Below are positions 43,009-50,775 of a DNA stretch of 64,000 nucleotides, in pieces. The stretch spans positions 19,779 to 83,778 of the forward strand of contig CAUESV010000009.1 in the NCBI GenBank assembly GCA_959020715.1, given 5' to 3'. Position 1 is the stretch's first letter. The number at the start of each line of letters is the position of its first letter. Under the pieces are notes generated by a model. It worked only from the letters and a program-made list of their open reading frames with translations. It had not been told where the DNA came from and ran no database searches. The stretch comes from an uncultured Collinsella sp. GTDB lineage: Bacteria > Actinomycetota > Coriobacteriia > Coriobacteriales > Coriobacteriaceae. Position numbers and translations under genes: made by a program.

Positions 43009-43959
43009 ATGGTTAACGAGAAGAAGGTCGCTATTGTCGGCTGCGGTTTCGTCGGTTCGTCTTCGGCGTTCGCACTGATGCAGAGTGGTCTGTTCTCCGA
43101 GATGGTCCTCATCGACGTGGACAAGAACCGTGCCGAGGGTGAGGCCCTGGATATCGCGCACGGCATGACGTTTGCCGAGCCGATGAAGATCTACGCCGGC
43201 GATTATTCCGATGTCGCCGACGCCGCCATGATCGTCGTCACCGCTGGCGCTGCCCAGAAGCCCGGTGAGACCCGCCTGGACCTGGTCAACAAGAACGTAA
43301 ACATCTTTAAGTCCATTATCCCCGAGATTAAGAAGTCCGGCTTCGACGGCATTCTGCTAATCGTCTCCAACCCGGTTGATGTTCTGACCTATGCTGCCAT
43401 CAAGATGTCCGGCCTGCCCGAGGGCCATGTCATCGGCTCCGGCACCGTGCTCGACACTGGCCGTCTGCAGCAGATGCTTGGTGCCCACGTCGAGGTTGAC
43501 CCGCGCGATGTCCAGGCCTATGTCATGGGCGAGCACGGCGACTCCGAGTTTGTCGCTTGGTCCAGCGCTCAGGTTGCCGGCGTTCCGCTGAACACCTTCT
43601 GCGAGCTTCACGGTCATCTGGAGCACGAAGCTGCCGAGAAGCGTATCGCCGAGGACGTCAAGAACTCCGCCTACACCATCATCGAGAAGAAGCACGCTAC
43701 CTACTATGGCGTTGCCATGGCCGTCAAGCGCATCTGCACTGCCGTCATGCGCGATGAGCAGACCGTTCTGCCTGTCTCCTCGCTCATGGTGGGCGAGTAT
43801 GGCCTGTCCGATCTGGCCATCTCCATGCCGACGGTCGTTGGCCGCGATGGCGTTGTCTGCCGCGTCCCCGTGCCGCTGAACGATGACGAGCAGCATGAGC
43901 TCACCGCCTCCGCAAAGGCCCTCAAGGACATCATCGACAGCGTCGACTTCTCCTGCTAA
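43009..43959 (+). CDS. ldh: L-lactate dehydrogenase
   Basis: 316 residues with SD ATGGGAG. The Rossmann motif IVGCGFVGSSSAF (residues about 9-21), the substrate loop TAGAAQKPGETRLDL with Gln at the LDH/MDH specificity position and the catalytic Arg, SNPVDVLTY, and the catalytic His in MGEHGDSE identify NAD-dependent L-lactate rather than malate dehydrogenase. It regenerates NAD+ by reducing pyruvate at the end of glycolysis, fitting a fermentative gut anaerobe. Monocistronic with its own terminator. Confidence 0.95.
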   Translation: MVNEKKVAIVGCGFVGSSSAFALMQSGLFSEMVLIDVDKNRAEGEALDIAHGMTFAEPMKIYAGDYSDVADAAMIVVTAGAAQKPGETRLDLVNKNVNIFKSIIPEIKKSGFDGILLIVSNPVDVLTYAAIKMSGLPEGHVIGSGTVLDTGRLQQMLGAHVEVDPRDVQAYVMGEHGDSEFVAWSSAQVAGVPLNTFCELHGHLEHEAAEKRIAEDVKNSAYTIIEKKHATYYGVAMAVKRICTAVMRDEQTVLPVSSLMVGEYGLSDLAISMPTVVGRDGVVCRVPVPLNDDEQHELTASAKALKDIIDSVDFSC

Positions 43960-43993
43960 ATCAAGCTCGCTAGAGCGAAAAGCTACAATGAAA

Positions 43994-44026
43994 GCGTCCG
44001 AGCCCACACGGCCCGGGCGCCTTTTT
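43994..44026 (+). terminator. Intrinsic terminator of ldh
   Basis: GCGTCCG-A-GCC and GGC-CCGGGCGC form a GC-rich hairpin followed by CTTTTTGG. Confidence 0.8.
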
Positions 44027-44053
44027 GGTGCAAAGTAACCTGACCCCAATGCA
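44025..44053 (+). repeat. 29-bp direct repeat, left copy
   Basis: TTGGTGCAAAG-T-AACCTG-A-CCCC-A-ATGCA. It matches the copy at 45238-45266 in 26 of 29 positions; the two copies flank the Mbeg1-like gene. The AACCTGNCCC core belongs to the dispersed palindrome family. Confidence 0.75.
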
Positions 44054-44073
44054 GCATAGTTGATGGGAGGGCC

Positions 44074-45234
44074 ATGTCGGATTTGCCTAATTTTTTGACC
44101 TATGCTCAGACGGCGTTTTATCCGTTTGAGGAGCAGCCGTTCTGTGCGGTGGATAGCCTGGTCTTTGCGTGGTTGTCCTATTTGCGTTTGCCGGGTGATA
44201 TGGCGGAGCTGACGAACTGGCAGGGCCTAGACGTACGCGAGTTGCTGCGTGCCGAGTGCTACCGGGACATGATTGGTGACTTGTGGGACCCAGAGGGGAG
44301 CAGGGCCTTGTTGGAGGCCGTGGCAGCAAGCCCTCGTTACCGTGGCGTGCGCGTTTGCGGCTATCGTGCCGTGAGCGATGTGGTGGCGACAGAGCAGTTT
44401 GCAGCCATGGCGTTCCGGTTTCCGGCGGGGTTTAGTTATCTTTCCTTCCGGGGGACCGACAGTACGATTGTGGGCTGGAAAGAGGACTTTAACATGGCAT
44501 TCCGGTGTCCTGTGCCGGCCCAGGAATCCGCGGCGCGTTATGTGGACGAGGCGGTGGATGCGATTGACGGGCCACTTTTGTGCGGAGGTCATTCCAAGGG
44601 TGGAAACCTTGCGGTGTACGGTGCGGCGATGTGCTCCGATGTCGCCCGTGAGCGAATTGAACGGGTGTATTCCCATGATGGTCCGGGCTTCGTCGAGGAG
44701 TTTCTGAACGGCAACGCCTTTGCCGATCTTTCCGGTCGAATCGACAAGACGCTACCTCGGTCGTCGATCTTTGGCATGATGTTCGAGACACAGGAGGACT
44801 ATGCCATCGTTGAGAGCACCGAGTTCAGCCTGCTGCAGCATAATCCCTTTAGCTGGGTGGTTGATGGTCGCGACTTCGTGTACTGTGAGCGCCTGTCCGC
44901 CGGTGCTCGATACGTTGATGGCTCCATTCGCGAGATGCTGCTTGCAGTGTCACCTAGCGAGCGCGAGCGTTTTGTAGATGCGTTGTTCTCCGTGTTTGAG
45001 GCTACGGGTGCTGAGCGGTTTGCGGATATCGCCGGGAATCTGCGCGAGAGCCTGCCCGTGATGCTCCAGGCTGCGCAAGGCTTTGACGAGGATACGCGAC
45101 GCTTTGTCTCGCAGACCATCGTGGCAATCCTTAAATGCGCACTGCTGCCCAAACGACCCCAAATCGACATGCCCGCTGCCGGCAAGAGTTTGGCAGAACA
45201 GCTCGAGGCTTGGCAGTCCGAGCTCCTGCGCTAA
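44074..45234 (+). CDS. Mbeg1-like (DUF2974) alpha/beta-hydrolase protein
   Basis: 386 residues with SD GGGAGG. The N-terminal tract CAVDSLVFAWLSYLRLP, the segment FSYLSFRGTDSTIVGWKEDFNMAF and the nucleophile elbow LLCGGHSKGGNLAVYGAA (GHSKG, Ser about residue 174) define the Mbeg1-like/DUF2974 family. These are predicted cytoplasmic lipase-like hydrolases of unknown substrate. There is no signal peptide. The gene is bracketed by 29-bp direct repeats, which may mark an old insertion. Confidence 0.88.
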   Translation: MSDLPNFLTYAQTAFYPFEEQPFCAVDSLVFAWLSYLRLPGDMAELTNWQGLDVRELLRAECYRDMIGDLWDPEGSRALLEAVAASPRYRGVRVCGYRAVSDVVATEQFAAMAFRFPAGFSYLSFRGTDSTIVGWKEDFNMAFRCPVPAQESAARYVDEAVDAIDGPLLCGGHSKGGNLAVYGAAMCSDVARERIERVYSHDGPGFVEEFLNGNAFADLSGRIDKTLPRSSIFGMMFETQEDYAIVESTEFSLLQHNPFSWVVDGRDFVYCERLSAGARYVDGSIREMLLAVSPSERERFVDALFSVFEATGAERFADIAGNLRESLPVMLQAAQGFDEDTRRFVSQTIVAILKCALLPKRPQIDMPAAGKSLAEQLEAWQSELLR

Positions 45235-45237
45235 CCA

Positions 45238-45266
45238 TTGGTGCAAAGCAACCTGTCCCCGATGCA
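45238..45266 (+). repeat. 29-bp direct repeat, right copy
   Basis: TTGGTGCAAAG-C-AACCTG-T-CCCC-G-ATGCA begins 3 bp after the stop of the Mbeg1-like gene. See the left copy. Confidence 0.75.
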
Positions 45267-45345
45267 TCAAGCTTCGATGCGCCTGGGGCGGGCTCGACCG
45301 CTATACTGATTCGTGCTCAAATCGATCTAGAACGGAATGCCGTAT

Positions 45346-46350
45346 ATGAAAATCAATCACGCGATTCTGCATATCCTGGACTTTGACTCTGCCGTCAACG
45401 TCATGAGTCAACGCGAGCTCGATATCGAGAGCCGCACCGTGCGTAATTTCGTAACCACGCACTTGCGGCGCGCTCGTACCTCGGCTGATAACAAGCGTGC
45501 CACGTTTGCCGAGAACTCCGCATTCGGCGGCGAGCTCAAGGGCTATTTCTTTGGTGAGCGTGAGTTCGTGGACCTGTCTCAGCAGATTGCGGAGTTCATC
45601 TCTTCCGAACTTACCAAGGCCGAGAAAGCCGAGTCCACTGACGTGCTTGTGGCGGACTTTGATGACGATGAGGATGCCCGCTGGTTTGCCGTGATGCTGC
45701 TGGGCTCCAAACAGGCCTTTATGCACGAAGTGGGCCGCGAGGAGGGCGAGGTACGCAACGACATCGCGCGTCACTACGCCATTCTGCCGAACCCTTCGCA
45801 AAAGGTGCCGAGCTATGCCATCGTGCGCGCGAGCACCATGGAGATCGGCTACGTGGACAAGAAGCGCAAGATTGCCGGCGAGGACCGTATGCTTATCCCC
45901 GATGGCCTGCTTCAGTGCGACACGGGCGTATCGGGCAAGGAGGTCATCGACACCGTGACGCGTGTGGTCGAGGAGGTCGCCGAGGAGCACGGTGCCAATA
46001 CGGCCGTAGCGCTCGCTAAGGTTAAGGCTGCCGTTGCCGAGAAGGTTGAGGATGACGAGGAGCTGCCGCCTTGGGATATTGTCGATGAGGTCTTTGAGGA
46101 CGAGCCGGTCATCAAGGAGAGCGTGCGTGCGGCGCTGACCGAGGAGAAGGTGCCTGATCGCGTTCCCGTGGAGCGCAAGCAGGTCGAGCGCGCGGCCGTG
46201 CGTAATCACAAGATCCGTACCGACACGGGTATCGAGATCAGCTTCCCGGCCGAGATGGGTTCGAACTCCGAGTACATCGAGTTCGTCAATGAGCCCAACG
46301 GCCTCATCTCCATCGAACTCAAGAATATCGGCAGCATCGAGAATCGATAA
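45346..46350 (+). CDS. Nucleoid-associated protein (NdpA/YejK-like)
   Basis: 334 residues starting MKINHAILHILDFDS; an ATG three codons earlier is also possible, and neither has a strong SD. The N-terminus, VRNFVTTHLRRAR and the FDDDEDARWFAVMLL region correspond to the 37-kDa nucleoid-associated protein family (PF04245). An acidic, hinge-like stretch precedes the C-terminal domain. E. coli YejK binds DNA and topoisomerase IV; Gram-positive homologues are little studied. The gene stands alone and is followed by a terminator. Confidence 0.85.
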   Translation: MKINHAILHILDFDSAVNVMSQRELDIESRTVRNFVTTHLRRARTSADNKRATFAENSAFGGELKGYFFGEREFVDLSQQIAEFISSELTKAEKAESTDVLVADFDDDEDARWFAVMLLGSKQAFMHEVGREEGEVRNDIARHYAILPNPSQKVPSYAIVRASTMEIGYVDKKRKIAGEDRMLIPDGLLQCDTGVSGKEVIDTVTRVVEEVAEEHGANTAVALAKVKAAVAEKVEDDEELPPWDIVDEVFEDEPVIKESVRAALTEEKVPDRVPVERKQVERAAVRNHKIRTDTGIEISFPAEMGSNSEYIEFVNEPNGLISIELKNIGSIENR

Positions 46351-46376
46351 ACTGCTCTTGGACGTTGCAGAAAAAC

Positions 46377-46410
46377 AAAGGTCGAAACCCTTCGGGACTT
46401 CGGCCTTTTT
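46377..46410 (+). terminator. Intrinsic terminator after the nucleoid-associated protein gene
   Basis: AAAGGTCGAA-ACCC and GGGA-C-TTCGGCCTTT form a hairpin with a TTCG loop, followed by TTTTTG. Confidence 0.85.
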
Positions 46411-46450
46411 GCTTGGAGCTGAATTGAGTTGCAGACTGAGCATACGTCAG

Positions 46451-46592
46451 CGAAAACGCCCCTAGGCGAGCAAGGTGACGTGAAAGAGGAGGGAAGCGTA
46501 CTTCGGTACGCGACCGACGATTGAACGTCAGATTGCCGCTTAGGGGCGTTTGCAGCGTCGAGCCGTTACGCGGTTTGGTAAAACTGCGTAAC
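46451..46592 (+). repeat. Structured element, copy 2 (plus orientation)
   Basis: Outer stem AAACGCCCCTA-GGCG / CGCT-TAGGGGCGTTT, inner stem TGACGT / ACGTCA, internal loop GAAAGAGG opposite GACCGACG..TGAA, apical GCGTAC-TTCG-GTACGC. The 3' module GCAGCGTCGAGC and hairpin GTTACGCGGTTT / AAACTGCGTAAC is almost identical to copy 1. It lies between convergent genes and ends two bases from the dapH stop. Confidence 0.85.
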
Positions 46593-46594
46593 TT

Positions 46595-47314
46595 CTACAG
46601 CTGACGTAAGCCCTCTTCCAGGCCGGTCTTGCTGTCGGTCTTCTCGTCGCGCATCTTGATGACGCGGGCGGGGACACCGGCCACGACGGCGCCGGCGGGG
46701 ACGTCCTCGACGCACACGGCGCCGGCGGCAACGACAGCACCCTTGCCCACGTGCACGCCCTCCAGGACCACAGCATTAGCGCCGATCATGACATCGTCCT
46801 CGATGATGACAGGCGTGGCGCTTGCGGGCTCCACGACGCCTGCCAGCACGGTGCCGGCGCCGATGTGGCAGTTCTTGCCCACGGTGGCGCGGCCGCCCAG
46901 CACGGCGCCCATGTCGATCATGGAGCCTTCACCAATGACGGAGCCGATGTTGATGATGGCGCCCATCATGATGACGGCGCGGTCGCCGATTTCGACGCGG
47001 TCGCGGATGATCGCGCCCGGCTCAATGCGGGCGTTGATGCCCTTAAGGTCGAGCATGGGGACGGCGGAGTTGCGGCAGTCATTCTCGACGTCGTAGTAGT
47101 CGATGGAGTCGGCATTGGCATCGAGGATGGCCTTGAGCTCATCCCAGTCGCCAAAGACGGTCTTGCCACGACGACCGCCGTAGACATGTGCGTCGCCCCA
47201 GGCAACCTTCATGCCCGGCTTCTCGCGCACGTACAGCTTGACGGGCGTCTTTTTGGGCGCGGTGGCGATGTAGTTGATAATCTCCTGTGCATCCATCTCG
47301 GCTGCGTTGCTCAT
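46595..47314 (-). CDS. dapH: Tetrahydrodipicolinate N-acetyltransferase
   Basis: 239 residues. The C-terminal two thirds are a left-handed beta-helix with hexapeptide repeats (VEIGDRAVIMMGAIINIGSVIGEGSMI and onwards). The N-terminal helical part (AQEIINYIATAPKKTPVKLYV) is the DapH-specific domain. It acetylates L-2,3,4,5-tetrahydrodipicolinate with acetyl-CoA, the first step of the acetylase branch of lysine/DAP synthesis. Last gene of the lysA-dapA, dapB, dapH operon, 39 bp after dapB. Confidence 0.95.
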   Translation of the reverse strand: MSNAAEMDAQEIINYIATAPKKTPVKLYVREKPGMKVAWGDAHVYGGRRGKTVFGDWDELKAILDANADSIDYYDVENDCRNSAVPMLDLKGINARIEPGAIIRDRVEIGDRAVIMMGAIINIGSVIGEGSMIDMGAVLGGRATVGKNCHIGAGTVLAGVVEPASATPVIIEDDVMIGANAVVLEGVHVGKGAVVAAGAVCVEDVPAGAVVAGVPARVIKMRDEKTDSKTGLEEGLRQL

Positions 47315-47353
47315 TTGCTATCTCTCCTTTAGGTGGATTCGGTTGATACCTGG

Positions 47354-48094
47354 TTAGGCAAACATGACCTGGTCGAACGTATAGAAGCCGGGTTCGCGGG
47401 CGACGAGCTTCTGCGCGGCTGCCAGGGCGCCGTTGACGAAGATCTGACGGCTCGTGGCGCGGTGGGTGAGCGTGACCTCCTCGTTCTGGCCAAAGAAACT
47501 CACCTCGTGCACGCCGGCGACGGTGCCGCCGCGCAGCGAGTGCATTCCGATCTCCTTGGGGTCACGCGCGCCGCACATGCCCTCGCGGCCATAGACGGGG
47601 TGGTAGCCTGCCTCGGGCTCGGCTTCGACTATGGCATCGAGCAGCAGCTTTGCGGTGCCGCTGGGGGCGTCGACCTTTTGGTTGTGGTGAGTCTCGACAA
47701 TCTCGCAGTCAAAGCCGGGCAGCTCACGCGTGGCCTGGGCCACTAGATGACGCAGGGCTGCGATGCCGATGGAGTAATTGCCGGAGTGCATGACGCGGGC
47801 GTTCTGACCCAGCTCACGCAGGCGGTCCATCTGATCGGGTGTGTAGCCCGTGGTGCCCGAGACCAACGCGGCGCCCGTGCGCTCGACATAGGCGACGACG
47901 GCATCGAAGGTCACGACGTTCGAGAAGTCGATGATAACGTCGGCCGCCGGGGCGCTCTCGAGCTCGGACAGATCAAAACCGATCTGGGCGACGATATCAA
48001 AAACGGGCTGCCCGCCGGCGTCGACAATGCCTTCGGCGGTAGTGCGGATGAGCGAGCCCATGCGGCCCGTTCCTATAATGACGGTCTTAATCAA
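47354..48094 (-). CDS. dapB: 4-Hydroxy-tetrahydrodipicolinate reductase
   Basis: 246 residues; the ATG overlaps the upstream gene by 8 nt. The nucleotide-binding loop VIIGTGRMGSLI is at residues 5-16, and the signature ETHHNQKVDAPSGTA with the catalytic His pair and the substrate Lys is near 140-155. It reduces the DapA product with NAD(P)H to tetrahydrodipicolinate. Length is typical. Overlap indicates translational coupling with the dapA part of the fused gene. Confidence 0.96.
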   Translation of the reverse strand: MIKTVIIGTGRMGSLIRTTAEGIVDAGGQPVFDIVAQIGFDLSELESAPAADVIIDFSNVVTFDAVVAYVERTGAALVSGTTGYTPDQMDRLRELGQNARVMHSGNYSIGIAALRHLVAQATRELPGFDCEIVETHHNQKVDAPSGTAKLLLDAIVEAEPEAGYHPVYGREGMCGARDPKEIGMHSLRGGTVAGVHEVSFFGQNEEVTLTHRATSRQIFVNGALAAAQKLVAREPGFYTFDQVMFA

Positions 48095-50396
48095 GCAGAC
48101 CAGCTCCCTTCAGAGCATCGGTAAGTGCGGCTCGCGTGTCGTCTGCCATGGGGCACAGCGGCATACGGTAGTTTGCCTCGATCATACCCATCTGGGCGAG
48201 CGCTTCCTTGACGGGGATGGGGTTGACCTCGCTAAAGAGGGCGTTGATGAGCGGCTGACCGGCAATCTGGATATCGCGGGCGCGCTCCACGTCACCGTCC
48301 AGATAGGCGCGGCACATGTCGTGCACGAGCTGCGGCTGCACGTCGGCCCACACGCTGATGGTGCCCGAAGCGCCCAGGCTCATGAGCGGCACTGTGAGTG
48401 CATCCTCGCCCGAGTACATGCGGAAGTCATCGGACAGCAGGTGGGCGATCTTGGCCGCGTAGGCGACGTTGCCCGAGGCCTCCTTGATGCCTATGATGTT
48501 GGGGTGCGCGGCCAAGCGCTCTACGTTGCGCTCGCTGATGCCGCAGCCGCAGCGGCCGGGGATGTTGTACAGGATGCAGGGGATGTCCACGGCATCGGCG
48601 ACGGTCTTAAAGTGCTGGTAGATACCCTCTTCGTTGGACTTGTTGTAGTAGGGGGTAATGAGCAGCAGGCCGTCGGCTCCCAAGCCCTGGTAAGTAAGCG
48701 ACTTGGTGAGCATAGTCTGCGTGGAGTTGGAGCCCGAGCCGGCGATGACGGGGACGCGTCCTGCAACTTGCTTAACCACCGCGGCGACAACGGAGTTGTC
48801 CTCGTCGTCGGTCATCGTGGCGCTCTCGCCGGTGGTGCCCAGGGTGAGGATGGCGTCGGTGCCGTTTTGCAGGTGGAAATCGATAAGGCGCCCAAGCGCG
48901 TCAAAGTCGACACTGCCGTCCTTTTTAAACGGCGTAACAAGGGCGACGATTGAACCCTCGAGATTGCGGATGTCCATGTCCTTCTCCTTCGCTTCCGCGA
49001 TCTGGATGCGTTTGTTCCATTGGGCGGCGACTGCTAGGCGCTCGTCCTGAGCGCGACGGCGGGCGGCATCGGCGCGCGATTTGGCCAGCAGCTCGCGGCC
49101 GCACGGCAGCACGTCGAGTGTGGCAAAGTAATCGACCGGGCGCTCGGCGCGGCGGATGAGGTCGGCCGAGCCATCGGGACGCAGTAGGACCTCGGCGGAG
49201 CGCAGACGTCCGTTGTAGTTGTAGCCCATGGAGTAGCCATGTGCGCCGGTATCGTGGATCACAAGCAGGTCGCCTATGTCGATATGCGGCAGCTCACGAT
49301 CGATGGCGAACTTGTCATTGTTCTCGCACAGATTACCCGTGATGTCGTACGTGTTCGTGACGGGGGCTGCGGTTTTATCGGGACCGTCCGGCTGACCCAT
49401 CACCGTGATGTGGTGGTAAGCGCCATACATGGCGGGACGAATGAGGTCGACGGCACTGGCGTCCACGCCGATATAGTCCTTGTAGATTTGCTTCTCGTGG
49501 ATGGCCTTGGTGACCAGGCACCCATAGGGGCCCATCATAAAGCGGCCCATCTCGGTGCAGATGGCCACATCGCCCATGCTGGCGGGAACCAGGATCTCGT
49601 CGTATGCCGCGTGTACTCCCTCGCCGATGGCGTGAATGTCGTTGGCCTGCTGCTCGGGCAGATAGGGGATGCCGACGCCGCCGGACAGATTGATGAAGGC
49701 GACGTGTGCGCCGGTCTCGCGCTCCAGGCGTACGGCAAGCTCAAAGAGGATGCGTGCGAGCTTGGGGTAGTAGTCGTTGGTGACGGTGTTGCTGGCAAGG
49801 AATGCGTGGATGCCAAAGTCCTCGGCGCCCTTGGCCTTGAGCATACGAAAGGCCTCGAAGAGCTGCTCGGTGGTCATGCCATATTTGGAGTCGCCCGGGT
49901 TGTCCATGATGCCGTTGGAGAGCTGAAACAGTCCGCCCGGATTAAAGCGGCAGCTGACCGTCTTGGGGATGGGCCCCGCAACACGCTCAAAGAACTCGAT
50001 GTGGCTGATGTCGTCAAAGTTGACGATGGCGCCCAGCTTGTCGGCGAGCTCAAAGTCGGCAGCCGGCGTGTCGTTGGACGAGAACATGATGTCGTGTCCC
50101 GTGATACCCAGCGATCGTGCGATCATGAGCTCGGTATAGCTCGAGCAATCGCAGCCGCAGCCGTATTCGTTGAGAATGGAGATGAGCGCCGGGTTGGGGT
50201 TGGCCTTGACGGCAAAGTATTCCTTAAAGCCCGGGTTCCATGCAAAGGCGTCGCGCACTTCTTGCATGTTGCGGCGGATGCCCGCCTCGTCGTATAGATG
50301 AAACGGCGTGGGGAACTGCTCGACGATATGCTCGAGTGTCTCCTTGTCCACAAACGGCTGCTTGGCCGCATATGCCTCATTGGGGGTCAATGCCAT
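48087..50396 (-). CDS. lysA-dapA: Fused diaminopimelate decarboxylase - 4-hydroxy-tetrahydrodipicolinate synthase (LysA-DapA)
   Basis: 769 residues in one frame. Residues 1 to about 420 are LysA: PLP Lys64 in YFAVKANPN, SGGVGIPY, CTEMGRFMMGPYG, CENNDKFA and the Tyr-containing GYSMGYNYNGRLR. A charged linker of about 50 residues (DAARRRAQDERL and onwards) leads to DapA (474-769): LGTTGES, Tyr in CILYNIPGR and the Schiff-base Lys in IIGIKEASGN. These enzymes catalyse the last and first committed steps of lysine synthesis. An ATG with GAAGGAGAAGG in the linker could also yield free DapA. Both active sites look intact. Sequencing error cannot be excluded, but no frameshift is needed to read either domain. 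Confidence 0.9.
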   Translation of the reverse strand: MALTPNEAYAAKQPFVDKETLEHIVEQFPTPFHLYDEAGIRRNMQEVRDAFAWNPGFKEYFAVKANPNPALISILNEYGCGCDCSSYTELMIARSLGITGHDIMFSSNDTPAADFELADKLGAIVNFDDISHIEFFERVAGPIPKTVSCRFNPGGLFQLSNGIMDNPGDSKYGMTTEQLFEAFRMLKAKGAEDFGIHAFLASNTVTNDYYPKLARILFELAVRLERETGAHVAFINLSGGVGIPYLPEQQANDIHAIGEGVHAAYDEILVPASMGDVAICTEMGRFMMGPYGCLVTKAIHEKQIYKDYIGVDASAVDLIRPAMYGAYHHITVMGQPDGPDKTAAPVTNTYDITGNLCENNDKFAIDRELPHIDIGDLLVIHDTGAHGYSMGYNYNGRLRSAEVLLRPDGSADLIRRAERPVDYFATLDVLPCGRELLAKSRADAARRRAQDERLAVAAQWNKRIQIAEAKEKDMDIRNLEGSIVALVTPFKKDGSVDFDALGRLIDFHLQNGTDAILTLGTTGESATMTDDEDNSVVAAVVKQVAGRVPVIAGSGSNSTQTMLTKSLTYQGLGADGLLLITPYYNKSNEEGIYQHFKTVADAVDIPCILYNIPGRCGCGISERNVERLAAHPNIIGIKEASGNVAYAAKIAHLLSDDFRMYSGEDALTVPLMSLGASGTISVWADVQPQLVHDMCRAYLDGDVERARDIQIAGQPLINALFSEVNPIPVKEALAQMGMIEANYRMPLCPMADDTRAALTDALKGAGLLD
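48975..48990 (-). promoter_or_regulatory. Internal ribosome binding site and ATG at the DapA junction
   Basis: GAAGGAGAAGGACATG lies exactly where a stand-alone DapA of 296 residues (MDIRNLEGSIVALV) would begin. The spacing from GGAG to ATG is normal. It suggests two products: the 769-residue fusion and free DapA. Confidence 0.6.
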
Positions 50397-50489
50397 GTCC
50401 CGTAAACCTCGCTATCCAGACGGCGCCATCTGCGCATCGAATCCGCATAGCGTGGACCCAATGTCCGGATAGCGCTCCCGCATTGCTGC

Positions 50490-50632
50490 AGACAGTCCTG
50501 TGGGTGTTTCCCACAGGCCCACCAGGTTGTTCGTGCCCGAAAAGCCCAGTTCGGCGGGTTTCGCCTCCCCACGGGGTCAAAGCCTGCCGGCTCGCCCGCG
50601 GTTCTTCGTGCCCGCGCCTCTATCAAGTGGTA
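50490..50632 (-). promoter_or_regulatory. Lysine riboswitch (L-box) of the lysA-dapA operon
   Basis: On the minus strand the conserved blocks of the lysine riboswitch appear in order: GATAGAGGCGC, the ACGAAGAACC loop, GGGGAGGCGAAACCCGCCGAA (split by helix P3 sequence), GTGGGCCTGTGGG and the closing AGGACTGTC. After it, GCTATCCGGAC can pair with GTCTGGATAGC directly before GAGG, next to the start codon, suggesting control of translation initiation. Lysine binding would repress the dap operon. Confidence 0.88.
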
Positions 50633-50775
50633 ACGACCCTACCACGTTGCACTTTACCAAACAAGAGTATTCGTATATAACGTTTAAAAAATGCAGGGAT
50701 ATGCTGGAAATAAGGGTGTGGTGATCTTGCGGCACAATAGATAGCAACCGGCGCACACCTATGAAAGGAACCTCT

